Assembly: GCA_003214235.1 (NCBI GenBank)
Contig: QCLW01000002.1
Span: forward strand, 21,790-85,789
Direction: 5' to 3'
DNA: 64,000 nt
Source: Prochlorococcus sp. AG-418-F16
Lineage (GTDB): Bacteria > Cyanobacteriota > Cyanobacteriia > PCC-6307 > Cyanobiaceae
The notes beneath the pieces were generated by a model, which worked only from the letters and a program-made list of their open reading frames with translations, had not been told where the DNA came from and searched no databases. Both the position numbers and the translations under genes were made by a program. This document shows positions 14,754-22,633 of the stretch, in pieces. Positions within the stretch are counted from its first letter, which is position 1, and every line of letters starts with the position of its first letter.

Positions 14754-14910
14754 TTATTTTAAAATCACATTAATTATTTCGTTAATTTTACTTGAATTGA
14801 TCCTCTTTAGGATATTCAACGTTTCTCTTCCTAGTCCTCATATTTATTATTGGGCTTCGATAATTACTGGACTTATAGTTTGTTTCCTAAGTCTTCTTAT
14901 AGTTCAATAG
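14746..14910 (+). CDS. possible small two-helix membrane protein
   Basis: The frame from TTG 14746 gives 54 hydrophobic residues including LIISLILLELILFRIF and YYWASIITGLIVCFLSL. It overlaps the divergent ArnT-like start by eight bases and has no clear ribosome site. Composition looks like a membrane protein, but AT-rich DNA produces such frames by chance. Confidence 0.3.
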   Translation: MIIYFKITLIISLILLELILFRIFNVSLPSPHIYYWASIITGLIVCFLSLLIVQ

Positions 14911-15425
14911 ACTGAGCTTATAATATTCCCTTAGTTCTTTAGTTTCTAATATTGTTTTATCCAATTCACGATATTAAAAAATAGTTCCAAATGCTGCAAA
15001 TTGGATAAAAGAACTGCTCTAATTAAATAAAGTTTGGTTAACTTCTTAGGATCTGAAGTTATTCTCCATCAAATTATCTATTTATTATAGTAAGAAGTGG
15101 CACTAGCAATTTTTTATTGGAAAAGAGCTTGTAAGTTTTTTTGCTTCTTTAATGATTAAGGCTTTAATAACTAATACTATTGCTAGATTTAGTTAAATAA
15201 ATAATTAGATTTAAAACATAATTAGGCGGCAATTTTAATTTCTTCAAAATTTACAAATCCATTCCTTGAGTTAAATTAAATCTTTGAGCTTCCATAAAGA
15301 AAAGAAGATTCTCATCTTATTATTCTTCGTAGACTGTTAATTATTAAAATGGTATGAAGGTGTTGAATTAAAAACTAAGTATTTTCTTTAAATAATAAAA
15401 ATCTAGTATTAAGTTATTAATTTAC
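14911..15425. other. 515-base region without an intact gene
   Basis: No convincing open frame or terminator. A minus-strand fragment at 15222-15295 begins MEAQRFNLTQG and would continue GFVNFEEIKIAA after a one-base frame change, so it may be a broken micro-gene. Confidence 0.4.
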
Positions 15426-15572
15426 ATGATTATGGAAATAACTTTAAGAAAAGAAACTTTATTAGGTTTAGAAACTTACGATGTTCTAGGTTTTAATTCC
15501 GAAGAGGAACTTGAAATAGAGATCTCAAAACTTATTAAAATTAGACCTGAATTTGAAAATAATTTAAATTAA
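15426..15572 (+). CDS. 48-residue hypothetical protein
   Basis: MIMEITLRKETLLGLETYDV leads into an acidic helix SEEELEIEISKLIKI. Soluble, no signal. ATG 15426 or the in-frame ATG 15432 could be used. Isolated on the plus strand; unrecognised. Confidence 0.45.
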   Translation: MIMEITLRKETLLGLETYDVLGFNSEEELEIEISKLIKIRPEFENNLN

Positions 15573-15609
15573 ACTTATAGAGTTTCAAATAGTACGCGTT
15601 TCATTCCCT

Positions 15610-15906
15610 TTATTCGCTTTCCATTATATTAGCAGAATTAGAACAGACGTTAACGCTAAACCACTCCATAGCAGACCAAGTACTTGCTTGGTAAGTGCCA
15701 GCAGCAATGCTTACAAAACAATCATTTTCATACCAACTTCGATAACGGGGTTTTACTCCAGTTCCTTTTAATCGATTTTCTAAACCTTTTCCATATTTTT
15801 GGATAACAATATTTATGGCTTGATACTCGATTGCTCTGTGCCTTTCATCAGCAAAAGATTCGAAAGGTATTAAAAAAAAGAGGGATGCAAATGCTAAGAG
15901 TTTCAT
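15610..15906 (-). CDS. secreted hypothetical protein
   Basis: This 98-residue protein has a signal peptide (MKLLAFASLFFLIPFESFA) followed by a mature domain with two cysteines (DCFVSIAAG and VNVCSN). They could form a disulfide outside the cytoplasm. Its ATG follows directly on the TAA of the DUF3764-type gene (TAAATG). Unrecognised family. Confidence 0.55.
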   Translation of the reverse strand: MKLLAFASLFFLIPFESFADERHRAIEYQAINIVIQKYGKGLENRLKGTGVKPRYRSWYENDCFVSIAAGTYQASTWSAMEWFSVNVCSNSANIMESE

Positions 15907-16191
15907 TTAGTCTGAGACCCAACTTGTGATTTTTGTTGTGCTATATATATGACCTCCCGCTTCGATGTTCTTTATTGTTTCTGGATCTGAAAATACATGC
16001 TTAGCTAAACCTTCTTCAGCTTGATGAATAACAATAACTTCTTTAGGATCAATTAAACTTTTGCCGCGATAGATAGGATTTAGACCTACTTTTTTATGAA
16101 AAGCATCTATCTCAGGACTATCAAAGATTTTTACCCACTCTTCAAATTTATTTGAAAGTTTAAAGGTGAAAACAGTAGTTTCAATATTCAT
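15907..16191 (-). CDS. DUF3764 family protein
   Basis: This 94-residue protein opens NIETTVFTFKLSNKFEEW and contains GLNPIYRGKSLIDPKEVIVI and FSDPETIKNIEAGGHIYSTT, a compact ferredoxin-like pattern seen in picocyanobacterial DUF3764 proteins. No biochemical role is known. It is the first gene of a pair with the secreted protein and carries the shared leader motif upstream (16192-16237). Confidence 0.7.
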   Translation of the reverse strand: MNIETTVFTFKLSNKFEEWVKIFDSPEIDAFHKKVGLNPIYRGKSLIDPKEVIVIHQAEEGLAKHVFSDPETIKNIEAGGHIYSTTKITSWVSD

Positions 16192-16237
16192 AAAAAAAAG
16201 TAGCTAATTGCTCCTCATTTTAGATCGACTGTCAATC
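16192..16237 (-). promoter_or_regulatory. conserved leader/promoter-like motif (copy G)
   Basis: Minus strand: GATTGACAGTCGATCTA (16221-16237), AAATGAGGAGC, then an eight-T run before the ATG. The core is identical to copies B and H, over 10 kb away. Confidence 0.5.
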
Positions 16238-16246
16238 AATATCAGA

Positions 16247-16381
16247 CTACATCATCTGGTAGCGATCGAATTTATTTTTTAACTTTGCTGCTTTATGAAT
16301 TAGTCCACCAGCTTCTTTTCTTTAAGTAGCTTCTTGCGCCTCGCGCATTAAGTCAGCATATTTGTGGTTTAGTTTTTTCAT
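16247..16381 (-). pseudogene. broken small helical protein gene (in-frame stop)
   Basis: A 45-codon frame encodes MKKLNHKYADLMREAQEAT, a TAA at 16322-16324, then RKEAGGLIHKAAKLKNKF. The part around and after the stop aligns with the intact 43-residue product at 43549-43680 (TREEAKKIIYKANKAQSK). One nonsense change therefore separates the two. It ends only ten bases before leader motif G. Confidence 0.5.
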
Positions 16382-16582
16382 TAGTTTATTTGTTTATTGT
16401 CATAGACAAAGGCTTAATAAGTGATTTTCTTTCTTTTCGTTTTCTCGATTGGACATAGCACACAACTTATTTATTAGAAAGTGTTTGAATCTTGAAGTTT
16501 GTATTCTTTTTAAGAGGTTCTTTAGCTTGGTCAATATTGCTATCTATTTTCTATACCTGAGATTTAAGATTTATAACATGAA

Positions 16583-16738
16583 TTACAAAATAAATTCTTT
16601 AGAAATTATTCGCAACTGATTTATATTAAGGTTGTTTAAGTAGTTAGTTGTATTAAATTTGTTCTCATAAGATTCTAGATCCTTGATCTCAAAAATCATA
16701 CTATTTGATATTAGATCAATTAAATGTTCTTTATCCAT
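16583..16738 (-). CDS. 51-residue protein of the MDKxHLI family
   Basis: MDKEHLIDLISNSMIFEI begins the product and NQLRIISKEFIL ends it. The product at 34747-34902 has the same length and both termini, with a divergent middle. Soluble and helical by composition. Function unknown; a paralogous pair with conserved ends implies a real gene family. Confidence 0.6.
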   Translation of the reverse strand: MDKEHLIDLISNSMIFEIKDLESYENKFNTTNYLNNLNINQLRIISKEFIL

Positions 16739-16848
16739 ACTTAATTTATAAGTCTTATTTAAAGTTAATTACAAATAGGTCTTTAATTCAACATATAAGT
16801 ATTAATACTTAAAAACAAAAGGTTTTGGCAATTTTTTAATTATTTTGT

Positions 16849-17067
16849 TCAGATTTCCCGAGTATTTTGATTTGATAAATTCCTATTTGAAGAATGAAAT
16901 CTAAGTTGATTTCTAAAATTCGCATCTATCCAATAGTGATCTTCGTAAAATGAAAAAACAGACATAGCTACGCCAGCTGTTAGTAGCCCCCCCATAATCA
17001 AAATAAGATATATAAGGTAATCTGAAGGAACCCAATTACTAGTTCCAAAAATAATTAAAGAAGTCAC
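16849..17067 (-). CDS. one-helix hypothetical membrane protein
   Basis: This 72-residue product has one or two hydrophobic stretches (LIYLILIMGGLLTAGVAMSV), an aromatic patch (FYEDHYWID) and an Asn/Arg-rich tail. No clear family. Confidence 0.4.
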   Translation of the reverse strand: MTSLIIFGTSNWVPSDYLIYLILIMGGLLTAGVAMSVFSFYEDHYWIDANFRNQLRFHSSNRNLSNQNTREI

Positions 17068-17193
17068 AATGTTTAGAAAGATTAGATTTTTATATAACTA
17101 TTTTCACTAAGTAAAATAATTTTTACTACCTGAAAGAAATACCCAATTTATAAGAACTTAGAATATTGATTTTTCATTTAACTATTAATCATA

Positions 17194-17745
17194 ATGGCAT
17201 TGATGATTATGTTTCTTTATTTACGTATAATATCAATGAAATTATTATTTAAGTTTTTGGTTGATTTATCTAAGCTTGAAAATCTTTCACCTTTATATTC
17301 TTATTGGAATTCAGAACAAAATGATCGCGATGAAAGTAATAGGTTATTAATTGCTAATAAAGATAGTCCGGCTTTATATCTGTTTGAGAAAGAACCTTAT
17401 AAGTGGGAGATATTATTTCAAAGCATTATAAGAGAAATAATAAACGGAGATTTATCTGCATTGAAAGGCTTACAAGTGCTTTTAAGTAGTCTTTCTCTTG
17501 AAGTAAGAAAAAAAGTTTTAAAGGACTTACTGGTAAATAAAATTATTAATCAGGATTGTTTTGTAAAACTTAACAAGCCAATTGATATGTACTCAGAAAC
17601 AAAAAGTAATTTATTTAGATTTCTAAGAATCTTATTGGCTATTTTTACAAATCCTTATGGTATTGAATTAAGAAGAAAAAAAAATCATATTTATGAGAAA
17701 ACTGGTTTTTTATTTAACTATTTAAAGAATTTATATTGCAAATAA
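17194..17745 (+). CDS. hypothetical protein, 183 residues
   Basis: After a hydrophobic N-terminus (in-frame ATG 17236 would shorten it), the protein is helical with PALYLFEKEPYKWEILFQSI and SSLSLEVRKKVLKDLL. The C-terminus is basic. Neither a signal-cleavage site nor a known catalytic motif is visible. Unrecognised. Confidence 0.5.
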   Translation: MALMIMFLYLRIISMKLLFKFLVDLSKLENLSPLYSYWNSEQNDRDESNRLLIANKDSPALYLFEKEPYKWEILFQSIIREIINGDLSALKGLQVLLSSLSLEVRKKVLKDLLVNKIINQDCFVKLNKPIDMYSETKSNLFRFLRILLAIFTNPYGIELRRKKNHIYEKTGFLFNYLKNLYCK

Positions 17746-17821
17746 ATATTTGTATCAGATACTTAAACTTATTTGTAAGAATTGATATTTTTAGAAGATC
17801 TTTATTTAATTAAAATTTATC

Positions 17822-17956
17822 ATGGCTAAAAAAGAAGGAAATGAACTTGCTACGGTTAAGGTTTATTTAAATACCAGTATAATTGCTACCTTATTAGGAG
17901 TTGGCTTTTTATCATCAACATTGATTTTTGGTGTACTTTTTATAGCTCTAAAATAG
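17822..17956 (+). CDS. 44-residue membrane protein
   Basis: MAKKEGNELATVKVYLNTS leads into one long hydrophobic segment (IIATLLGVGFLSSTLIFGVL). The charged N-terminus and single helix resemble small photosynthetic-complex subunits, but no family is recognised. Isolated on the plus strand. Confidence 0.5.
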   Translation: MAKKEGNELATVKVYLNTSIIATLLGVGFLSSTLIFGVLFIALK

Positions 17957-18087
17957 AAAACTAAATTAGTTTGTTTTAGTAAGAATATATCGACTTTTAA
18001 TTATTAAATAAGTAATTAGTACATTGCATTATCCAGAACTTTCATACTATCTTCTTTATCAGTTTTGAATATAATGATTAAAATCAA

Positions 18088-18432
18088 TTGGATAATAACG
18101 AAAACAAAAAAGATCAGCTACTTAAACTAACCGTCAGAATATTAAGGCAAGAAGCAAAGAAATTATTGATCCCTTTGTATAGTCGAAAAAACAAAGCATT
18201 ATTGGTTGACTTAATACTTAAATATCAAAAGAAAGCTTTAATTGAAAACCAAATTAATAATGATAGAGAATTATATGTTGATAAAAATTGTAAAGATAAT
18301 TCAGAAGTTTCGAAAAATATAATTTCTGATGAAGATTCAAAATTGAAAAGATTATTATCTAAGTCATTCCCAGATAAAAAAATAACCGTAACAGATAATA
18401 AAGATGGATCTCAAACAATTCTCATAAACTAA
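18088..18432 (+). CDS. SAP/Rho-N-like small protein
   Basis: This 114-residue product starts at TTG 18088. Residues about 11-45 (LLKLTVRILRQEAKKLLI and KNKALLVDLILKYQ) follow the helix-extended-helix pattern of Rho N-terminal/SAP-like domains, which bind nucleic acid. An acidic linker and a short beta-rich end (KKITVTDNKDGSQTILI) follow. The domain call rests on pattern only. Confidence 0.45.
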   Translation: MDNNENKKDQLLKLTVRILRQEAKKLLIPLYSRKNKALLVDLILKYQKKALIENQINNDRELYVDKNCKDNSEVSKNIISDEDSKLKRLLSKSFPDKKITVTDNKDGSQTILIN

Positions 18433-18449
18433 TTTTTATAAAATTAGTT

Positions 18450-18746
18450 TTAACGAGTCACACCACCAACAATGATTGTGATATTTGTATCGGTATAGTT
18501 AGCCCATCTTAACTTGCTTAGTTTCTGATATGCAGAACTATTGAAAGCATCAATAGCAGCTTGCTTTGATGTGAACTCAATAATTACTGATAATTTTCCA
18601 CCCTTTCCTTCTACAGTTTGATCATCTAGATCTTTTGCAAAAACAGAACCATCTACTGAATCTATCCAAGGTTGAAATGCTTAAATATATTTAGCAAAAG
18701 ATGGATTTGTAACTGTAGTAGTGACGAGCCAAAATCCTTTAGACAT
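18450..18746 (-). pseudogene. DUF1330 gene inactivated by one nonsense codon
   Basis: The frame has the same length as 5092-5388 and the same residues at most positions, from MSKGFWLVTTTVTNPSFAKY to the end. Codon 22 (18681-18683) is TAA where the intact copy has AAA (Lys). No other disruption is visible, so loss is recent or the strain carries a point change. A sequencing error is possible. Confidence 0.75.
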
Positions 18747-18920
18747 TAAATTAAAAATAAATTCTCAGGACTCTAACATTAAAAAGTGGTGCAAGTAGTA
18801 AGCGTTTTTTCTTTCATTACCGCCTAAATACATAAATGAGGATTTGGGTAGTTTTTAAGTTTTTATCGATCGATAGTAAGCTTATGAAAAATTTGGATAA
18901 AGTTTTAGAAAATTATGATA

Positions 18921-18953
18921 CTTTATATTCTTTATATTCTTTATATTCTTTAT
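18921..18953. repeat. 9-bp tandem repeat
   Basis: The unit CTTTATATT occurs three full times and a partial fourth. It lies just downstream of the 41-residue minus-strand gene. Confidence 0.7.
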
Positions 18954-18971
18954 CAGATATCCCAGTATTCC

Positions 18972-19097
18972 TCATCCATCTAATCTATCTGCGTATTCTC
19001 TTAAAACCTCAGCCATCTTTTGAGGTGGAATTTCTTGTTGATATTCTCTACATAACTCAAAAAATTTATCCAAGAAATCTTTCATTGAAGAGGACAT
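18972..19097 (-). CDS. 41-residue helical protein
   Basis: MSSSMKDFLDKFFELCREYQ continues into PPQKMAEVLREYADRLDG. The second half matches PPEYVADMLRDIADAL of the gene at 2920-3138. Soluble, amphipathic. The plus-strand frame over the same DNA is judged a shadow. Confidence 0.5.
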   Translation of the reverse strand: MSSSMKDFLDKFFELCREYQQEIPPQKMAEVLREYADRLDG

Positions 19098-19199
19098 AAA
19101 AATTAAATCAGCGATTAATTTTAAAAGTAATGTAAGCAAACTGATCAAGCAATAAAAGACTCAGTATTCCATATTGAATTCCTATGCCATAAATATACT

Positions 19200-19340
19200 T
19201 CATTTATTTATAAAGATATAATTGGAATATAAATAAACTAAGAAAAATCCAATAGCAATAGTACTTCCATAAATAAGAAAGTTCCAAATTTTAAATAATT
19301 TAATTTTCTTCAATTCTTGTTCTTCTTTAAAGTAATCATT
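19200..19340 (-). CDS. 46-residue one-helix membrane protein
   Basis: A basic start (MITLKKKQELKKIKLFK) precedes one helix (FLIYGSTIAIGFFLVYLYS). A stop codon lies immediately upstream of the ATG, so the start is fixed. The ribosome site is weak. Unrecognised. Confidence 0.35.
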   Translation of the reverse strand, partial: NDYFKEEQELKKIKLFKIWNFLIYGSTIAIGFFLVYLYSNYIFINK

Positions 19341-19512
19341 TACTTTCTTTTTCGTTTCTCGCAGCATTACTTTTAGCTCTTAATACCAAAGTTATTGTAA
19401 GGGCAGCAGTAAGTATCACAGCATCAATTATTAGGTGTGGCGAGATATTCATCAGCTGATAAGAAAAATAAGAAGAGTCATTATCTTTTCAGCAATAAAT
19501 CTATTAACCATT

Positions 19513-19560
19513 TAAAAAAGAGGGAGTTTATCCCTCTAATTTTAGAACGACTTTCAATTA
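19513..19560 (-). promoter_or_regulatory. leader motif (copy I) without an intact gene
   Basis: Minus strand: AATTGAAAGTCGTTCTA (19544-19560), AAATTAGAGGG, hairpin GAGGGATAAACTCCCTC, six T, then ATG at 19512. The frame after that ATG stops after seven codons. The promoter-leader appears to have outlived its gene. Confidence 0.4.
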
Positions 19561-19576
19561 AAACAATAAATCCGGG

Positions 19577-19598
19577 AAAAGGGGTCAAAAATGACCCC
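19577..19598 (-). terminator. terminator of the 69-residue gene
   Basis: GGGGTCA (19581-19587), loop AAAA, TGACCCC (19592-19598). On the minus strand it is followed by TTTTCCC and lies about 90 bases past the stop at 19690. Confidence 0.5.
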
Positions 19599-19689
19599 CT
19601 CTTGGTGAAACTCTTCCAAAGAAACACCATTAAAATTTTACTCTGAAAGATGCAAAGTTAAACAAATTAACAAAAGCAAAATTAAAAAT

Positions 19690-19899
19690 TTAAGCGGCCT
19701 TTTTAAAAGGGTTCATATTCCTTAAAAAGTAATTACTTTTGTAGGAGCTCATTTTTCTATATCTTTGATTTATCTCCAGGATATATTTTCTGGCTTTTTT
19801 GTCACTTTCTATTTTCTGTTTTCGAAGACGTAAAGCCCTTAAATCTTCTATTGACATGAGGCCGTCATCTAGGTTGGAATTAAAATGATTAAATTGCAT
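19690..19899 (-). CDS. 69-residue hypothetical protein
   Basis: A soluble, strongly basic product: DDGLMSIEDLRALRLRKQK, then ARKYILEINQRYRKM and an end NPFKKAA. The charged helix could contact nucleic acid. A terminator lies downstream. Unrecognised. Confidence 0.5.
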   Translation of the reverse strand: MQFNHFNSNLDDGLMSIEDLRALRLRKQKIESDKKARKYILEINQRYRKMSSYKSNYFLRNMNPFKKAA

Positions 19900-20637
19900 C
19901 AGTTTAAGAAATTAAGTATCCTCTTTAAGTGTCAGATTAACAACCTCATTTTTATTTGCAATAGATATAAATAATCAATTGAACTTAAATAAGTTATTCA
20001 ATATTTAGTAAGCTATTAATTTAAATATTAAAACCTGCAAATAAATAACTTCTTCTAATCAAGAAAAACTTTTGATTGAATTAGATGGAACTTCTACTGA
20101 TATCGATGATACGCCGTAATGTGATTCGGCTGATCTTATTAGTAACCAGTAAAAAAAATTAACTAAAATTTTCTCCACGAGGATTTAGCAACTAATCCAA
20201 ATAACCTCATAAATTTTGTAATAGCAATATACAAAATAAATTTATCAAGCAATCAAGATATTTATCTCAAAAAAGCATAGATTAATATTAATTTAGAAAA
20301 AATTTACACCCTCAGTCTTTAGTAGGTAGCGGACTAAATCCTTTTGATAGTATTGGACTTTAGCCCGATTTATTTTTTAGCAAAAGAAAAATGTCACTGC
20401 AAGGGAGCTAGATCACAAATACAATTCTTTATTTTTAAGAAGCCTTTAAGAGTTAATTAGAGCAAGATTATCTAATTATATGAAGTTGTTATTTATTCTA
20501 TGAGGATGTTAACAGACTTTTGTAATATCTATGATTCATTTTTTTTAGGGTAATCTTAGTTATCTGTGCTTTATCCTTTTTAGGGAGTTTATGAGTAAGA
20601 ATTCAACTATAAATTGAAGCATGGCTTGCCTTAAGGG
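19900..20637. other. 740-base region with no recognisable gene
   Basis: Only very short open frames occur. A plus-strand peptide fragment near 20041-20119 reads as coding-like (NQEKLLIELDGTSTDIDD) but has no start, so it may be a remnant. Confidence 0.4.
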
Positions 20638-20666
20638 TTGACAGCTAAGTATAAATACTTTATAAA
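20638..20666 (+). promoter_or_regulatory. consensus promoter with palindromic operator-like spacer
   Basis: TTGACA (20638-20643), 17 bases, TATAAA (20661-20666). The spacer holds the palindrome AGTATAAATACT (20648-20659). A leader of about 100 bases with a CTCAAG/CTTGAG hairpin (20725-20751) precedes the first supported start at 20771. Confidence 0.6.
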
Positions 20667-20770
20667 TAGAGTGTAACAAATTCTACAAAATCGTCCGATC
20701 TACCATCTGATAGACCGCAGTATGACTCAAGCCATAGGACGGGGACTTGAGCAAGTTCAGGAGCTGCATC

Positions 20771-20872
20771 ATGGTAAACATGTATTTCAATGGAAAGTCT
20801 TTCGTATATTGTAGAAAACAAGAAGAAAAGGCAATAAATCTTATTTATAGAGGATCTAGATACTTAAAATAA
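20771..20872 (+). CDS. 33-residue protein with YRG motif (DUF4278-like)
   Basis: MVNMYFNGKSFVYCRKQEEK ends with INLIYRGSRYLK. The L-x-YRG-x-x-Y ending recalls DUF4278 proteins. AGGAG lies seven bases before the ATG, and a strong promoter lies 130 bases upstream. Function unknown. Confidence 0.5.
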   Translation: MVNMYFNGKSFVYCRKQEEKAINLIYRGSRYLK

Positions 20873-20922
20873 GATGTCTAAATTTTTTTAGATATCTAAT
20901 GAAAATTTATTTAAGAGGTGCT

Positions 20923-21036
20923 ATGAAATTTATTACTTCTCCTTTTGCCATACTAGACAAGAGAATGAACGTATTAAATTACCAAAAAAGAAATCTTATA
21001 CATGAGGTTTTTTGTAGAATAGAAAGAGATAATTAA
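20923..21036 (+). CDS. 37-residue hypothetical protein
   Basis: MKFITSPFAILDKRMNVLNY continues with a basic helix and ends CRIERDN. AAGAGG lies just before ATG 20923; an in-frame ATG at 20899 lacks a ribosome site. Probably co-transcribed with the 33-residue gene. Confidence 0.5.
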   Translation: MKFITSPFAILDKRMNVLNYQKRNLIHEVFCRIERDN

Positions 21037-21433
21037 CTCACTCTTAATAAATCTATCCAATCAGTCTTTGAATATTTGTGGTCTATATAAATTGGCACAC
21101 CAAAATTCTTGCTATTAATTAATTTAGAGATTTTTATTACTTAAGCCTTTAGACGTATTTCTAATAAATATGTGTTTTGTTATTATTGCTTTTTTATCAG
21201 AATAGAAATTATACTTAAAAAATATTAGCTAATTTTATTACTCATTAAATTATTTTTTTAAAAAGTTTTGGAATTTATTGAAGTTATTTTTAACTGAGTA
21301 TTTATCCATAACTTATAAGAAAAACTTATGGAGAAGATATTTTTTGCCTATTTAAAAAGTTATTTATTCGTATATTTCGTAACGAGAAACTAAATTAGAA
21401 AAGACTAATTTGAAATTATATTTTTTAAAGTTT
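21037..21433. other. 400-base AT-rich gap
   Basis: No supported gene, strong hairpin or repeat copy was found. Confidence 0.4.
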
Positions 21434-21490
21434 ATGCAACCTATTTCTGAAGAACTTTACAAAAAAATAGTTGAGAGTTCTAAAAAATGA
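21434..21490 (+). CDS. possible 18-residue peptide
   Basis: MQPISEELYKKIVESSKK ends in a TGA that overlaps the next ATG (ATGA). The overlap is the only support. Confidence 0.2.
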   Translation: MQPISEELYKKIVESSKK

Positions 21491-21561
21491 GTAAGATACT
21501 AATTGCTTTTTTAGCTTTAGATATAGGTGTTAGTCTTTCTAAAGTGTACATTTTTACTTGA
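21487..21561 (+). CDS. possible 24-residue hydrophobic peptide
   Basis: MSKILIAFLALDIGVSLSKV plus YIFT. Its start overlaps the preceding stop. It looks like a signal peptide or membrane helix and may be a truncated gene. Confidence 0.25.
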   Translation: MSKILIAFLALDIGVSLSKVYIFT

Positions 21562-21726
21562 AAATTAAATTATTTAGCAAAAAAGAACTAATTATTTTTT
21601 TTAAATATAAGAAATAAATATTAGGTATTCGTTATTTTTTTTCATTTTATTTTATAAAATAAATAATTAAACCAAAAAAAGAGCTACCTACAAGAAGTAT
21701 TACCATTAATAGGGATATTAACTTTG

Positions 21727-22113
21727 CTAATCCCATAAAGATAAATCTGAATTTCCTGTAGATCTTTGCATCCAATAAATTTTCCAAACATTATCCACTT
21801 TTTTAAAAATAGAAGTAACTGTTGGCAAGTCATCATTAGGTTCCCCTTTATAGGTGAATTTTGAACCTAGTGTGAAAATGCACATTACTATATTTTCACT
21901 TAAAAATTCGAATCGATGAATTTTGGTAATTTCCGCCTTTTCTTGAACTACATCCCCAGAAATCATTTGTTTAAATCCCTCTGCATCTATGGGATTACCA
22001 CTTGGTCTTATGAATAAAAAATCTGGAGATGCATTGTTAACAAAAAATGAAGCCATTCTTTTTGGGTTAGCAAACTCATTTAATAATGAAATTATTTTTT
22101 CTTTATCATTCAT
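21727..22113 (-). CDS. NTF2-like (SnoaL/DUF4440-type) protein
   Basis: This 128-residue protein has the cone-shaped NTF2 pattern: an N-terminal helix pair, SPDFLFIRPSGNPIDAEGFK, a central helix, and strands ending VTSIFKKVDNVWKIYWMQRS. Such proteins are enzymes or ligand binders; no catalytic residues can be assigned here. It carries a degenerate leader motif (copy J) upstream. Confidence 0.65.
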   Translation of the reverse strand: MNDKEKIISLLNEFANPKRMASFFVNNASPDFLFIRPSGNPIDAEGFKQMISGDVVQEKAEITKIHRFEFLSENIVMCIFTLGSKFTYKGEPNDDLPTVTSIFKKVDNVWKIYWMQRSTGNSDLSLWD

Positions 22114-22163
22114 AAAGAAATAGGGGATATACTATTCCTTCAATTTTAGAACTACTATTTCAA
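22114..22163 (-). promoter_or_regulatory. leader motif, degenerate copy J
   Basis: Minus strand: TGAAATAGTAGTTCTA (about 22147-22162), AAATTGAAGGAATAG, then CCCCTATTTCTTT before ATG. It matches copy I in order and spacing but the TTGACA is altered. Confidence 0.3.
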
Positions 22164-22231
22164 ATGTACAAATAGTAACAGACGTAATTTAAAGAAAATT
22201 CGTTAGAATAGTTAAATTAAATAGATTTGTA

Positions 22232-22363
22232 ATGGAAACTATAGTGAATTCATTAAACAAGTTATTACCTGTTGGCAAAAAGGTCAAAAAATATTTGCCT
22301 TTCTTTATAGGATTTAAATTACTTACATTTACTGGCTTTCTTACTTATATAATGAATCGCTAA
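22232..22363 (+). CDS. 43-residue membrane-associated protein
   Basis: METIVNSLNKLLPVGKKVKK precedes one hydrophobic stretch (YLPFFIGFKLLTFTGFLTYI). Basic N-terminal part and single helix. Unrecognised. Confidence 0.5.
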   Translation: METIVNSLNKLLPVGKKVKKYLPFFIGFKLLTFTGFLTYIMNR

Positions 22364-22406
22364 ATGATATTAACTTCACAATAAAATTTAATTAAATAAA
22401 GATCTA

Positions 22407-22601
22407 GTGAATAAAGAAGAACGAATAAAACAATTTAAGGCTATGTCTAGTATTGAAAGACAAGAATTGATCTTAATGAAGATGAAAGCGATGGGCATAG
22501 AAGTAGGGAGCGGAATTCCTAATAAAAAATATGATAGTAAAGAGGTTTTTGAATTAATTCATATTGCAAATTCCTTCCCAGAATTAAGGGAGAAAAAATA
22601 A
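22407..22601 (+). CDS. 64-residue hypothetical protein
   Basis: GTG start, then NKEERIKQFKAMSSIERQEL and MKMKAMGIEVGSGIPNKKYD. Helical and charged, soluble. It follows the 43-residue gene by 43 bases and may share its transcript. Unrecognised. Confidence 0.5.
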   Translation: MNKEERIKQFKAMSSIERQELILMKMKAMGIEVGSGIPNKKYDSKEVFELIHIANSFPELREKK

Positions 22602-22633
22602 AAAAAATATTTAGGTTTATTTAATTAAGGTAT

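Noticed and set aside
19200..19368. Longer minus-strand frame starting at 19368
   Set aside because: A recount showed an extra A that puts the helix-coding part out of frame with that ATG; only the start at 19340 works.
19437..19646. 69-residue plus frame
   Set aside because: It runs across leader motif I and a terminator hairpin, starts with GTG without a ribosome site, and has no protein-like pattern.
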